Shown: positions 36,878 through 46,056 of the stretch, piece after piece | Layout of the letters: every line of letters starts with the position of its first letter | How positions within the stretch are numbered: the first letter of the stretch is position 1 | Source: Caballeronia sp. M1242 | GTDB lineage: Bacteria > Pseudomonadota > Gammaproteobacteria > Burkholderiales > Burkholderiaceae | Assembly: GCF_017220215.1 (NCBI RefSeq) | Contig: NZ_CP071131.1 | Span: forward strand, 124,001-188,000 | Reading direction: 5' to 3' | DNA length: 64,000 nt | Translations under genes and position numbers: made by a program | The notes under the pieces: generated by a model | Databases searched by the model: none | Seen by the model: the letters and a program-made list of their open reading frames with translations, nothing else | Told to the model about the DNA's origin: nothing

Positions 36878-37938
36878 GACTCGTCTCCTGGTAACCGCAA
36901 GCGATACGTCGCCGCGGCGGTGCCGCTGAACAGCGCGGCTTTTTCATCCGCTGACAATGACTGCGCCAGCCGCTTGAAGGCGTTCCACAGCACGCCGTAG
37001 CTGAACATGCCCTTGTCGACGGGGAAGTTGCTCTCGAACATGCAGCGCTTCGCGCCGAAGAGTTCGATGCAGGTCTCGAAGTAAGGCCGCCACGCGGCGG
37101 CGAGTTCCTCCGACGAAGGCGGCGTTTCGCGCGATGCGGAGCCGAAGCCGAACCGCAAGCCGAAGCCGAACACGGTCATGCCCGCGCCGCCCAGCTTCAG
37201 GCGCGTGTTGGGCAGGCTCGCCAGCCGCGCGAGCCCGTGCCGCCATTCGGCCATGACCTGCTCGCGGCTGTTCGCGTGCGGTCCGACGCCGAGCGGGCCG
37301 CCGAAGTGATCGATGACCACGGTCACATCCGGCGCGGCGCTCGCCAGTTCGTAAAGCTCCGCGAGTTGCGTGTGATAGACCCACGCATCCAGCGACAGCC
37401 CGTAGCGCGCCAGCGTCTTCACGCCTCGCCGGAAGTCGGCGTTCGCCATCAGATCGCGCGGCGGCGTCACCGGGCTCGAAACCACGTCCGTGCTCGAATG
37501 CCACGCAAGCGGATTGCGGATGCCGCGCAAGCGGCCGCCCGTGACCTGAAGCATGGCTTCGAGCACGGGCGCGACCGCATCGCCCAGCGCGAGGTCCGCG
37601 CCGCCGACGATCGCGTCGCTGGCTCTCGTCGGTCCATACGCCCCGCTTGCGAACATCGCGGCGATGCCGTTGGCGAACTCCGCTTCGCCGACCGGCTTCA
37701 TCGCCGCGGGACCGTGCTCGCGCAGCATCGACCGGCATTGCACATAGACGCTCGCTACGATGCGATGCCCGCTGCCGGCATCGCGCGCGAACTCGTCCGC
37801 TAGATAGCGCCCGCTCTGCCGGTCCCACAGATGATGATGCGCATCGACGATAGGAAGATCCGGCTCCAGAATCGGCTCCTGACGGCGCGCGAGCCATTCT
37901 TCGCGGACGGGCAAATGAGGCGCATGGACGATCTGCAC
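36874..37938 (-). CDS. cytoplasmic amidohydrolase (lactonase-like, amidohydrolase_2)
   Basis: This 354-residue protein of the COG3618-type amidohydrolases (L-fuconolactonase and relatives) has the metal site V-D-A-H-H-H-L-W-D at about 31-39, the V-I-D-H-F-G-G segment near 213, and the C-terminal E-S-N-F-P-V-D-K. No signal peptide is present, unlike the other amidohydrolase of the operon. A lactone or related cyclic ester is a likely substrate. It lies 13 bases after the porin gene. Confidence 0.88.
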   Translation of the reverse strand: MQIVHAPHLPVREEWLARRQEPILEPDLPIVDAHHHLWDRQSGRYLADEFARDAGSGHRIVASVYVQCRSMLREHGPAAMKPVGEAEFANGIAAMFASGAYGPTRASDAIVGGADLALGDAVAPVLEAMLQVTGGRLRGIRNPLAWHSSTDVVSSPVTPPRDLMANADFRRGVKTLARYGLSLDAWVYHTQLAELYELASAAPDVTVVIDHFGGPLGVGPHANSREQVMAEWRHGLARLASLPNTRLKLGGAGMTVFGFGLRFGFGSASRETPPSSEELAAAWRPYFETCIELFGAKRCMFESNFPVDKGMFSYGVLWNAFKRLAQSLSADEKAALFSGTAAATYRLRLPGDES

Positions 37939-37951
37939 GGCGGTTTCCTCG

Positions 37952-39103
37952 TCAGAACTTCTGGCGCAGGCCGACTGTGACGCCGGTCTGGTTGTAGCCG
38001 GGCGCGACCGTGCCGTAGCCGTTCACGCCAAGCGCCGACTTGTCCTTGTTGTGCGCGTAACCGACGGTCGCGTAGAGGTCGGTGCGCTTCGACAGGAAGT
38101 AGTCGGCGTTGATGACGGCCAGCCACGGATCGGCGCCGGTCGAATGAACGTCGTGGTAGTAGCCGACCGCGGTCAACTGGAACGACGGCGTGATCAGATA
38201 TTGCGCGCCGAGCCAGTACAGGTTGGCGGCATTGGCGGCCGAACCGTTGGCGACGGCAATCGGGTTGACCGGCAGAAATGTGTTCGATGCCCGCAGATAG
38301 CGGTAGCCGGCATAGGCCGTCACCGGACCGAAGTTGTACGTCGCGGCGGCGAGCGCGCGGCGTTCGGTGCTCGTGTTCGTGGTCAGCGTGTTGCTGTTGC
38401 GCTGTTCGTAGACGGCGGTCGCCGCGATCGGGCCGCTCGAATAGGTCAACGCGCCGCTGAAGAACCGGCCGGTGATGAGCGCGCCCGGCACTTCGGAACC
38501 GTAGCCCGTGTCGTAGCGCGTGCTGTACATCGCCTGCGCGGTCACCGGGCCGAACTTGCCGGTGTACTTCACCGAATTGTCGATGCGAGCGGCCAGCGCA
38601 TAGTCGAGCGACAGCGCTGAATAGCGCGATGAGACGCCCATCGGATCGAACGTCACCGACTGTTCGTAGATCAGCGCGTTCTGGCGACCCAGCGTCAACT
38701 GCTGCCCTTTGTAGCTGAGACCGACCCACGCCTGCCGACCGAAGAGGCGCGACGTCGTCGTCGGGTTCGTGCCGAGGCCGCGGGTCGACTGCGAGCTCGT
38801 TCCGTCGTTGATGTTGAAGCCGGCCTCGAGGTTGAACAGCGCCTTCAGCCCGCCGCCCAAGTCTTCGACGCCCTTCAGGCCCCAGCGCGAGCCGGAGAGA
38901 TTGCCGGACACTTCTCTCACCTGAGATCCGCCGGCACTGGTGTTGTTCAGATACTCGAAGCCGACATCGGCGATGCCGTACAGCGTCACGCTGCTTTGCG
39001 CACGCGCCGCGCCGGACGCGAACGTCATGCTTGCGACTGCGACCGTCCCAAGCGCAAGACTGGTTCTAAGCTTGGCTTTCTTGTGAGCCTTCTTCACGGA
39101 CAT
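37952..39103 (-). CDS. outer-membrane porin (Burkholderia OmpC-like)
   Basis: This is a 383-residue trimeric-type porin. A signal peptide ends near A-R-A (residue 35), followed by Q-S-S-V-T-L-Y-G-I-A-D-V-G, the usual first strand of betaproteobacterial porins. The C-terminus ends in G-L-R-Q-K-F, with the terminal Phe needed by the outer-membrane assembly machinery. GGAG precedes the ATG. Its place inside a catabolic operon suggests a dedicated entry pore for the operon substrate. Confidence 0.93.
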   Translation of the reverse strand: MSVKKAHKKAKLRTSLALGTVAVASMTFASGAARAQSSVTLYGIADVGFEYLNNTSAGGSQVREVSGNLSGSRWGLKGVEDLGGGLKALFNLEAGFNINDGTSSQSTRGLGTNPTTTSRLFGRQAWVGLSYKGQQLTLGRQNALIYEQSVTFDPMGVSSRYSALSLDYALAARIDNSVKYTGKFGPVTAQAMYSTRYDTGYGSEVPGALITGRFFSGALTYSSGPIAATAVYEQRNSNTLTTNTSTERRALAAATYNFGPVTAYAGYRYLRASNTFLPVNPIAVANGSAANAANLYWLGAQYLITPSFQLTAVGYYHDVHSTGADPWLAVINADYFLSKRTDLYATVGYAHNKDKSALGVNGYGTVAPGYNQTGVTVGLRQKF

Positions 39104-39145
39104 TTCGTCTCCAAACAGGGTTATGAATTTTGTTGTCGCAGCCTT

Positions 39146-40525
39146 TCACGACTTGCGCGCGGCGCTGGCTTCGCCGGCATTCGCGCCGGGATCGCCGAGC
39201 CATGCGATCGTCAGCGCGCCGATCAGCAGCACGGCGGAGACGGCCAGCAGCGGCAGCGTGAAGCCGCCGGAGATCTGCTTGAGCGCGCCGATCATCGACG
39301 GTCCCGCGAAGCCGCCGAGATTGCCGACGGACACGATGAGCGCGAGTCCGCCCGCCGCGGCGCGGCCGGTGAGAAAGCTGGAGGGAATCGCCCAGTACGT
39401 CGCCTGGAACGCGAGAATTCCGCTGACGGTGAAACACAGGGCGATGAGCTTCAAGAGCGGCACGTCGGTCAGCGCGCTGCATGCGAGCGCTGCGGCGGCG
39501 ACCAGCAAAGCGCCGGCAACGTACGGCACGCGCTTTTGCGCCTTGTTCGCCACGCGCGCCCACCACAGCATCGCGAACGCGCCGATCAGGTAAGGAAGCG
39601 CCGTCAGCCAGCCGACGACCGAATGCGTGACGCCGAACTGCTTAATGATCTGCGGCATCCACAGGCCGACGCCCACCGATCCGACGATCCCGCAGAAGTT
39701 GATGAACGCGAGCACGAACACCCGCCAGTTGGTCATGGCGTCGCGCAACGTGCTGCCGTGCTTGCTGCCGATATCCTTCTGCTCCGCGGCAAGGCGCCGG
39801 GCGAGCGTGGCCTTCTCTTCGTCGCTGAGCCAGCTGGCCTTGTCGGGACGATCCGCGAGGATGAAGAGACATGCAACGCCGAGCAGCACAGCGGGCAGGC
39901 CTTCGATCAGCAGCAGCCATTGCCAGCTTTTCAGGCCGTGCAGTCCGCCCAACTGAAGCAGCGCGCCGGAGATCGGCGAGCCGATCATGTTCGCGACGGG
40001 AATGCCGACGAGGAACGCGGCCGTCACCTTGGCGCGCCATTTGCCGGGAAACCAGTGCGTGAAATAGAGATAGATGCCGGGCGTGAATCCGGCTTCCGCG
40101 ATGCCGAGCAGGAACCGCGCGCCGGCGAAGCTCTTCGGGCCGACGACGAACGCGGTCAGCATCGAGCACACGCCCCAGGTGATCATGATGCGCGCGATCC
40201 AGACCCGCGCCCCGACCTTCTGCATGATGAGGTTGCTCGGAATCTCGAACAGGAAGTAGCCGATCGAGAACAGTCCGGCAGCCAGGCCGAATTGCTCGCC
40301 TGTGAGACCGAGGTCTTTGTTCATCGTCAGCGCGGCGAAGCCGACATTCGTTCGGTCGAGATAGCTGACGACATAGCAGAGGAAGATGAACGGAAGAATG
40401 CGCCGGAACGCCTTCGCGAGCGTGCGTTCACTGGCCGCGAAGTCTTCGCTGGCGAGCACGGTCCCGCTCGCCGCGTTCTTCGAACGCGCGGCGCGGGTTT
40501 CATCGATGGTTTGCGAGAGTTGCAT
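39146..40525 (-). CDS. MFS organic-anion permease (ACS family)
   Basis: This 459-residue permease has Y-L-D-R-T-N-V-G-F-A in helix 1 and A-E-A-G-F-T-P-G. The ATG at 40525 has a GGAGG site 8 bases upstream; the earlier ATG at 40558 lacks one. It lies between the SMP-30 lactonase gene and the porin gene. It is similar in class to the permease at 33016-34332 but not a close copy. Together with the porin it gives an outer-plus-inner membrane uptake route. Confidence 0.88.
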   Translation of the reverse strand: MQLSQTIDETRAARSKNAASGTVLASEDFAASERTLAKAFRRILPFIFLCYVVSYLDRTNVGFAALTMNKDLGLTGEQFGLAAGLFSIGYFLFEIPSNLIMQKVGARVWIARIMITWGVCSMLTAFVVGPKSFAGARFLLGIAEAGFTPGIYLYFTHWFPGKWRAKVTAAFLVGIPVANMIGSPISGALLQLGGLHGLKSWQWLLLIEGLPAVLLGVACLFILADRPDKASWLSDEEKATLARRLAAEQKDIGSKHGSTLRDAMTNWRVFVLAFINFCGIVGSVGVGLWMPQIIKQFGVTHSVVGWLTALPYLIGAFAMLWWARVANKAQKRVPYVAGALLVAAAALACSALTDVPLLKLIALCFTVSGILAFQATYWAIPSSFLTGRAAAGGLALIVSVGNLGGFAGPSMIGALKQISGGFTLPLLAVSAVLLIGALTIAWLGDPGANAGEASAARKS

Positions 40526-40609
40526 GAGTGGCTCCTCCATCGCGCTGCTTGGGCGCAATGTCTCGGCTTCGCGTCGCGCAGGCGTGCATCGCCCGTCGAC
40601 GAGAAAGCC

Positions 40610-41536
40610 TCAGTGTTTCTTTGCTTGCTTGGGAAGCGGTCCGCAAACGCTCATGTCGGCCTTCAACACCAGACCGTTCGTCGACTCCGTCATGAAAAGC
40701 GTCTTCATGTCCGCGCCGCCGAAACACAGGTTCGTGAGCGACACGCCTTCCTGCGCGGTCAGAATCTCGACCGGCTCGGCGCGGCTGTTGAGCACCCACA
40801 CGCGGCCAAGCCCCGGATTCGCGATGAACAAGCGGCCATCCGAGTCGATCGTGAGACCGTCGGGACCGCTCGGGCCGTAGGACGTGAAGAACTGCCCGAC
40901 CTTGCTGACCGAGCCGTCCGCCTGCAACGGCACGCGCCACACGCAGTTGCCGCGCGTCATGCCGACGTAAAGCACCTTCTCGTCCGGCGACAGCACGAGT
41001 CCGTTCGGGCTCGGGCAATTGCCGAGCAGCATGTCGAGCTTGCCCTCCGGCGACAGCCGATACACGCGGCCTGTCGGATCGTGCAGGCCGGACTGGCCTT
41101 GATCCGTAAAGTACAGGTTGCCGTGCGAATCGAAGGTCAGGTCGTTCACGCCCTTGAAGCGCTCGGAGTTGCGGCGCTCGAGGTACGGCTTCACTTCCCC
41201 GCGCTCGATGTCGAGCAGCATCAGGCCGTTGCGATAGTCGGTGATGAGAAGGTGCGCGTCGTCGAACAGTTTCATCCCGTTGGGCTCGCCGTCGTACTGC
41301 GCGACGAGATCCCACTCTCCCGAGAGCGAAATGCGAAAGATGCGGCCGTAAGGGATGTCGGTCACGTAAAGGTGGCCGCGCGGATCCCAGACAGGACCTT
41401 CGAGAAACGAATCGGTGGTCATGCCGCCACGATTGGCGCGTGCCCAATCCGTCTGCACATCCGCTTTGCGGTACTTCTCCGGCATGCGCGTGAACACCTG
41501 CGCTTCGCGCACTTCGGGCGACGTGAGATAGAACAT
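40610..41536 (-). CDS. SMP-30/gluconolactonase family lactonase
   Basis: This 308-residue six-bladed beta-propeller enzyme probably hydrolyses a sugar-acid or related lactone. Metal-site residues are visible in E-G-P-V-W, V-N-D-L-T-F-D and P-D-G-L-T-I-D. The ATG at 41536 has AGGAA upstream; a GTG at 41560 that overlaps the dehydrogenase stop would add eight residues. It is the third gene of the ten-gene operon, after the dehydrogenase gene. Confidence 0.9.
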   Translation of the reverse strand: MFYLTSPEVREAQVFTRMPEKYRKADVQTDWARANRGGMTTDSFLEGPVWDPRGHLYVTDIPYGRIFRISLSGEWDLVAQYDGEPNGMKLFDDAHLLITDYRNGLMLLDIERGEVKPYLERRNSERFKGVNDLTFDSHGNLYFTDQGQSGLHDPTGRVYRLSPEGKLDMLLGNCPSPNGLVLSPDEKVLYVGMTRGNCVWRVPLQADGSVSKVGQFFTSYGPSGPDGLTIDSDGRLFIANPGLGRVWVLNSRAEPVEILTAQEGVSLTNLCFGGADMKTLFMTESTNGLVLKADMSVCGPLPKQAKKH

Positions 41537-41556
41537 GCTCAGTATTCCTGCGAACG

Positions 41557-42504
41557 TCACGCCACCTTGCGGGCGTTTTCCTCGATGACCGCGAGCACGT
41601 TGGCCGCAGCGCCCTTGCCCATGTTCACGTAGGCCGCTTCGCTGACGCCGCCGACGTGCGGCGACAGAATCAGATTCGGCACGGACTGGAACGGGTGCGG
41701 ATGCGTCATCGGCTCGACCGCGAAGCTATCGACGCCGGCCGAGCGCAACCGGCCGCTCGCGAGCGCCTCGACGAGCGCGGCTTCGTCGATCAGCCCGCCG
41801 CGCGCCGTGTTCACGAGAATCGCGCCCTGCTTCATGCGAGCAAGCGTGTCGCGATTGATCATGTTGCGGTTCTCGTCCGTCAGCGGACAGTTGAGCGAGA
41901 GCACGTCGGACGCTGCGTAGATGTCTTCCATCGACGCGAGCGTCACGCCGTGCGGGGCTTCCTTCGCGAACGGATCGAAGGCGAGCACCTTCATGCCGAA
42001 CGCGACGCCGATAGCCGCGACGCGCCGGCCGATCGAACCAAGCCCGACCACGCCGAGCGTGCCGCCGTCGAGTTCGAAGGACTTGTGCGTGGACTTGTCC
42101 CAGTGGCCGGCGCGCATGCGAACGTCGAGCTGCGGCACCGACTTCGCGCACGCAAGAATGAGCGCCCACGCGTGCTCGGCGACCGCCGCCGCGTTCGCGC
42201 CGACTGCCGCGCGCACCGCGATGCCGCGCGCGGCGGCGGCTTCCTGATCGATCACGTCGATACCGCTGCCGTGCTTCGAGATGACCTGCAGGTTCTCCGC
42301 TGCATCCATGATGCGGGCGTTGATCTTGCCGTAACGGACGATGATCGCGACCGGCTTCGTCTTCTCACACAGCGCGACGATGTCGTCTTCGGTCGGCTGC
42401 TTGCCGGCGAACACGACCTTGAACGCGTGCAGCATGTCGAGCGCTTGCGGCGCGAGATCGGCGGCCGTGACGAGGACGACGGGCTCCTGAGCAGTCGTGT
42501 TCAT
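41557..42504 (-). CDS. D-2-hydroxyacid dehydrogenase (PGDH/SerA-like)
   Basis: This 315-residue NAD-dependent dehydrogenase has the Rossmann motif G-L-G-S-I-G-R (near 150), the substrate Arg in N-T-A-R-G-G, the Glu in F-A-V-E-P, and the catalytic His in S-P-H-V-G-G. It has no C-terminal ACT domain, so it is a catabolic 2-hydroxyacid dehydrogenase rather than the serine-biosynthesis enzyme. Its start overlaps the RraA-type gene stop by one base (TAATG). A role beside the aldolase, making or using a 2-keto acid, is likely. Confidence 0.9.
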   Translation of the reverse strand: MNTTAQEPVVLVTAADLAPQALDMLHAFKVVFAGKQPTEDDIVALCEKTKPVAIIVRYGKINARIMDAAENLQVISKHGSGIDVIDQEAAAARGIAVRAAVGANAAAVAEHAWALILACAKSVPQLDVRMRAGHWDKSTHKSFELDGGTLGVVGLGSIGRRVAAIGVAFGMKVLAFDPFAKEAPHGVTLASMEDIYAASDVLSLNCPLTDENRNMINRDTLARMKQGAILVNTARGGLIDEAALVEALASGRLRSAGVDSFAVEPMTHPHPFQSVPNLILSPHVGGVSEAAYVNMGKGAAANVLAVIEENARKVA

Positions 42505-43196
42505 TACAGAACCTCGCCTTCGGCCAGCATGCCCGCCGCGCGCAGTTCCTTGTCGAGCCAGCCAGGACGCACATCGCCCTTGTGGATCGCCGCGATACGC
42601 GCCGTTTCCATATCCAGCTTCTTCTGCGCGAGTTCGACGATGCGCGCGACATCGGCGCGCGGAATCACGACGACGCCATCGGCATCGCCGACCACGAGAT
42701 CGCCGGGATTGACCGCCGTGCCGCCAGCGGAAATCGGATGGTTGACGAGACCGGCCACGCTCTTGGTCGGGCCGCACGGATTCAGGCCGGCGGAGAAAAT
42801 CGGATAGTCGCCGTTCGCGAGTTCGTGCGCGTCGCGCACCGCTGCGTCGATGACGATGCCCGCGATGCCGCTGACCTTCGCCTGTGTCGCCATGATCTCG
42901 CCGAGCAGCGCGCAGCTCACGTCGCCCTTTCCGTCCACGACGATCACATCGCCCGGCTTCGCGACCGCCAGAGCGGCGTGGATCGCCAGATTGTCGCCTT
43001 GTCGCACCTCGACGGTGATCGCCGGTCCCGCGACTTTCATCTTCGGCGACAGCGGCTTCACGCGGCCGTGCACGGTGCCGCGCCGGCCTGCGACGTCGGC
43101 GAGGATGGCGGCCTGGAACTTCGCCGCAGCTTGTACTAGTTCGGGTGAAACGCGCTCGATGTCGCGGATGATCGATTGATTCGTGTCGGTGCTCAT
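42504..43196 (-). CDS. RraA-like class II pyruvate aldolase (HMG/CHA aldolase type)
   Basis: This 230-residue protein of the RraA/4-hydroxy-4-methyl-2-oxoglutarate aldolase family typically cleaves 4-hydroxy-2-oxo acids to pyruvate and a second acid, or decarboxylates oxaloacetate. The divalent-metal and substrate site is clear: the D-A-A-V-R-D motif and the upstream G-E-I segment. It is the first gene of the leftward operon, under the IclR-controlled promoter at 43197-43361. With the dehydrogenase and lactonases it suggests breakdown of a hydroxylated (tri)carboxylic or sugar acid. It might be an RNase regulator RraA, but context speaks against that. Confidence 0.88.
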   Translation of the reverse strand: MSTDTNQSIIRDIERVSPELVQAAAKFQAAILADVAGRRGTVHGRVKPLSPKMKVAGPAITVEVRQGDNLAIHAALAVAKPGDVIVVDGKGDVSCALLGEIMATQAKVSGIAGIVIDAAVRDAHELANGDYPIFSAGLNPCGPTKSVAGLVNHPISAGGTAVNPGDLVVGDADGVVVIPRADVARIVELAQKKLDMETARIAAIHKGDVRPGWLDKELRAAGMLAEGEVL

Positions 43197-43218
43197 GGAC
43201 TAACCTCAGGGAGAGTTG

Positions 43219-43230
43219 TACTGTGTGCAA
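43219..43230. promoter_or_regulatory. candidate IclR operator, operon-proximal copy
   Basis: TACTGTGTGCAA here matches TACTGTGTACAA at 43318-43329 at 11 of 12 positions. This copy sits within the inverted repeat ACTGT-gtgca-ACAGT (43220-43234), just upstream of the aldolase gene. A weaker relative (TACAGTGCACAC) occurs at 43298-43309. Confidence 0.6.
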
Positions 43231-43317
43231 CAGTGGTGTACGAAGTGAAACCACTTTAACGCGCGCTCGATGTGCGAGCCAGTAGCGTTAACCCTTTTAC
43301 AGTGCACACCATCGTTT

Positions 43318-43329
43318 TACTGTGTACAA
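43318..43329. promoter_or_regulatory. candidate IclR operator, regulator-proximal copy
   Basis: TACTGTGTACAA contains the palindromic core TGTACA and lies 33 bases before the IclR start at 43362. A near-identical copy on the other side of the divergent region suggests repression of both directions. Confidence 0.6.
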
Positions 43330-43361
43330 TGCATCGAAAGGATGAACGTCAAGGGGACGAG

Positions 43362-44090
43362 ATGGGAAACGACGGTGTGGTCGCGGTCGAACGAGCGCTC
43401 GGCCTGCTCGATTGCTTCAGGCTCGGCAAAGAGAAACTCTCGCTTGCTGCGCTGGCAAGCGCGTCGGGCATGCACAAAACGACGGTTTATCGGCTAATGA
43501 ACTCGCTCGAACGCATGGGTTACGTCGTGCGTTCCGACGACGGCATGTACGGACTCGGCGCGCGCGTGCTGTATCTGGGCAAGCTGTATGAGCAGTCGTT
43601 TCACCTGTCGTCCGTGGTGGAGCCCATCCTCTTCGCGCTCGCGGCGCAAACGAAGGAAAGCGCCTCGTATTACGTGCTCGAGAAGAACCAACGTCTGTGC
43701 CTGTTCAGGGCGGAGCCGTCCGAGGGTCTGCGCGAGACCCGGCTCGCGGGAACATCGCTTCCGCTCGACGACACCGCGATCGGCCAGGTGATCCGTTACT
43801 GGGGACTGCGCGAACCGATCTTTTCTGAGCCGCCGCAGCTTCCGCTTTTCACATCGGGGGCGCGGGACGTGCATACGGCGGCATTCGCCACGCCCGTGTT
43901 CGGGCCGGATGCGGAATTCATGGCCGCGTTGACGCTATCCGGCCCGGCCTCGCGCTTGAACGAGGCGCGCGAAACCGGCGAGCTGATTGCGCCGCAACTT
44001 CAGGCGGCGTCCGATCTTTCACGACGACTCGGGGCAAGCATGGCGTTTTGCGAGCGCATGTACGGTACTGGCGAGCGCCGTCAGGCCTGA
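43362..44090 (+). CDS. IclR-family regulator of the ten-gene operon
   Basis: The 242-residue protein has the IclR winged helix (L-S-L-A-A-L-A-S-A-S-G-M-H-K-T-T-V-Y-R) and the GAF-like effector domain (residues about 80-235). I chose the ATG at 43362 because of AAGGGG 6 bases upstream; the frame from 43272 and an ATG at 43329 would translate through the operator repeats. It is divergent from the aldolase-first operon and is its likely regulator. Confidence 0.88.
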   Translation: MGNDGVVAVERALGLLDCFRLGKEKLSLAALASASGMHKTTVYRLMNSLERMGYVVRSDDGMYGLGARVLYLGKLYEQSFHLSSVVEPILFALAAQTKESASYYVLEKNQRLCLFRAEPSEGLRETRLAGTSLPLDDTAIGQVIRYWGLREPIFSEPPQLPLFTSGARDVHTAAFATPVFGPDAEFMAALTLSGPASRLNEARETGELIAPQLQAASDLSRRLGASMAFCERMYGTGERRQA

Positions 44091-44116
44091 GCCCACGCAG
44101 CGGGCGATTAGGCAGA

Positions 44117-44827
44117 TCACGGCGCAGCGCCAAGCAATGCGCTGGCAGCGAGCGCTTCGTCGAAGAGTTGCGAGCGGATACGCGCATCGTCCACATCGAA
44201 GTGGCCGATCACGCCTGAAAGCGTCAGCACGCCGACGAACGCATCGGAGATACCGAAAAGCGGCGCGGCCATCGACGCGAGCAGCGGGTCACCGACGCCC
44301 GCCGACGAAACGATGCCCGCCACGCCCGCGCTCGCGAATGCCTGCACGGTTTTGCGCTCGAAGCGTTTGAAAGCGAGACTCGACGCCGATTTGTCCATTG
44401 GACGCCGCGTGCCGGCGCGGATCGCCACGCGAACATCGCGCTCGGGTTCCGCCCGCAGCAGACAAAGGCGCGCGTCGCCGTCCCGCACATAAACTGACGC
44501 GCTCGCGCCGGTCTTCTCGCTGAGCCGCTCGACGACCGGCTGCAATGTCGTCACGAGCCCCACGCTGCTTTCGAATGCACGGCCGAGCTGAGCGGCCTTG
44601 TAGCCCAGCCGGTACATGCCGTTTTGCTCCTTGTGCACGAACCCGCGTGCTTCGAGCGAAAGCATGTATCGGAGAATGACGCTCTTGAAGAGCCCCGTTT
44701 GCTGTTCCAAATCCGACAGCGACCGGCCGCCAGGTTCGCCCAGAAACGCTTCGAGCAAGGAAAGCGTCCTGTCGACAGCGGCCACTGACCGGTCTATTTG
44801 TTCGTCATCCTTATTGTGCGATTTCAT
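44117..44827 (-). CDS. IclR-family regulator downstream of lldD-like gene
   Basis: This 236-residue IclR protein has the HTH segment S-L-S-D-L-E-Q-Q-T-G-L-F-K-S-V-I-L-R-Y and an effector domain with V-Y-V-R-D-G-D-A-R-L-C-L-L-R. Its start overlaps the stop of the FMN dehydrogenase gene by 4 bases, so it is co-transcribed with it and probably controls that operon through the 17-base palindrome at 46159-46175. It converges with the preceding IclR gene. Confidence 0.88.
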   Translation of the reverse strand: MKSHNKDDEQIDRSVAAVDRTLSLLEAFLGEPGGRSLSDLEQQTGLFKSVILRYMLSLEARGFVHKEQNGMYRLGYKAAQLGRAFESSVGLVTTLQPVVERLSEKTGASASVYVRDGDARLCLLRAEPERDVRVAIRAGTRRPMDKSASSLAFKRFERKTVQAFASAGVAGIVSSAGVGDPLLASMAAPLFGISDAFVGVLTLSGVIGHFDVDDARIRSQLFDEALAASALLGAAP

Positions 44828-46056
44828 TGCCCGTACCTTTGGCTTGCAGCCACGCCTTCCGGCAACCTGATCAGGACGTCCGGCGTCAATTCGTCGATGC
44901 TGACGACGCCGAGCAAGCCGAGATTGCGTTGCACCTCTGCTTGCAGGATGGCGACTGCGTGCGCGACGCCCGCCTTGCCGGCCACAGAGGCGGCATAGTT
45001 GAACGGCCGGCCGACGAAGACGAAATCCGCGCCGAGCGCGAGCGCCTTCAGCACATCGGTACCCCGCCGGATGCCTCCGTCGATCATCACCGCGATGTCA
45101 TGACCGACTGCATTCGCGATTCCAGGCAGCACGCGAAGCGGCGCGGCGGTGCCGTCCAGCTGTCGCCCGCCGTGGTTCGAGACGATGATTCCATCGGCGC
45201 CATGATCTCGCGCGGCGATCGCGTCGTCGGTTGCCATGATGCCCTTGATCACGAGTTTTCCCGTCCATTGCGCCCGGATCTGACGCACATGGCTCCAGTT
45301 CAGATGGTCCTTCGCGCCGAAATCCCGCACGACGCGGCCCGAGAAGATGGGCGCGCCTCTCGTCGCATAGGAGTTCTCGAAGTGCGGCATGCCGTGGTTG
45401 ACGAGCGTTCTGAGCGCGGTGCCGAAGAGCCATCGAGGGCGCGTGACGCCGTCCCACGCGAGCCGCATGCTTGGCTTGAGCGGTGTCGAAAATCCCGTGC
45501 GGATATTGTTCTCGCGATTGGCGAGCACGGCCGTGTCCACTGTCAGAACGAGCGTGTCGTAGCCGGCGCGTTGGACACGTTCGATCAGCGCGCGAATCTT
45601 CTCGGGTTCGCCCGGTAGATAGGCCTGGAACCATGTGCCGGACGCTTCCTTGGCCACTGTCTCAAGAGGAATGAGCGACGAGCCGCTCATGATCATCGGG
45701 ATGCCGGCATCGCGAGCGGCTCGTGCTTGCACGAGGTCGCCACGGTAAGCGGACAACGCCGATATGCCCATCGGCGCGATGCCGAACGGAGCGCGATACG
45801 TCTTGCCGAGCAGTGTCGTCGCTTGCGTGCGCCGGGACACGTCTCGAAGCACGCGCGTCACGAAGCGATATTCCGAATACGCCCGTTCGTTGTCGTCCAG
45901 CGATGCGTTGCGCTCGGCTGCACCCGAGATGTACCCGAATATAGGTCGCGGAAGATGCCGCCGCGCGGCGATCTCGAAGTCATCGAGCGACAAGTATCGC
46001 CGCAACGCCTTGGGAGCCGGCTGTGCCGGAGCTTGCTTGGTTGGTTCCGCTTTCAT
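44824..46056 (-). CDS. FMN-dependent L-2-hydroxyacid dehydrogenase (LldD-like)
   Basis: This 410-residue TIM-barrel flavoenzyme oxidises an L-2-hydroxy acid (lactate, mandelate or similar) to the 2-keto acid. It has L-T-V-D-T-A-V with the following N-R-E segment, the catalytic His in S-N-H-G-G-R-Q-L-D-G, and the FMN phosphate site D-G-G-I-R-R-G-T-D. The ATG at 46056 follows GAGAGG. It shows no membrane anchor beyond the usual loop region. The natural substrate is uncertain; the adjacent IclR points to inducible catabolism. Confidence 0.9.
   Translation of the reverse strand: MKAEPTKQAPAQPAPKALRRYLSLDDFEIAARRHLPRPIFGYISGAAERNASLDDNERAYSEYRFVTRVLRDVSRRTQATTLLGKTYRAPFGIAPMGISALSAYRGDLVQARAARDAGIPMIMSGSSLIPLETVAKEASGTWFQAYLPGEPEKIRALIERVQRAGYDTLVLTVDTAVLANRENNIRTGFSTPLKPSMRLAWDGVTRPRWLFGTALRTLVNHGMPHFENSYATRGAPIFSGRVVRDFGAKDHLNWSHVRQIRAQWTGKLVIKGIMATDDAIAARDHGADGIIVSNHGGRQLDGTAAPLRVLPGIANAVGHDIAVMIDGGIRRGTDVLKALALGADFVFVGRPFNYAASVAGKAGVAHAVAILQAEVQRNLGLLGVVSIDELTPDVLIRLPEGVAASQRYGQ

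Noticed and set aside
41557..43254. 565-codon minus-strand open frame
   Set aside because: The dehydrogenase begins at 42504; upstream residues overlap the RraA-type gene in another frame and have no family features.
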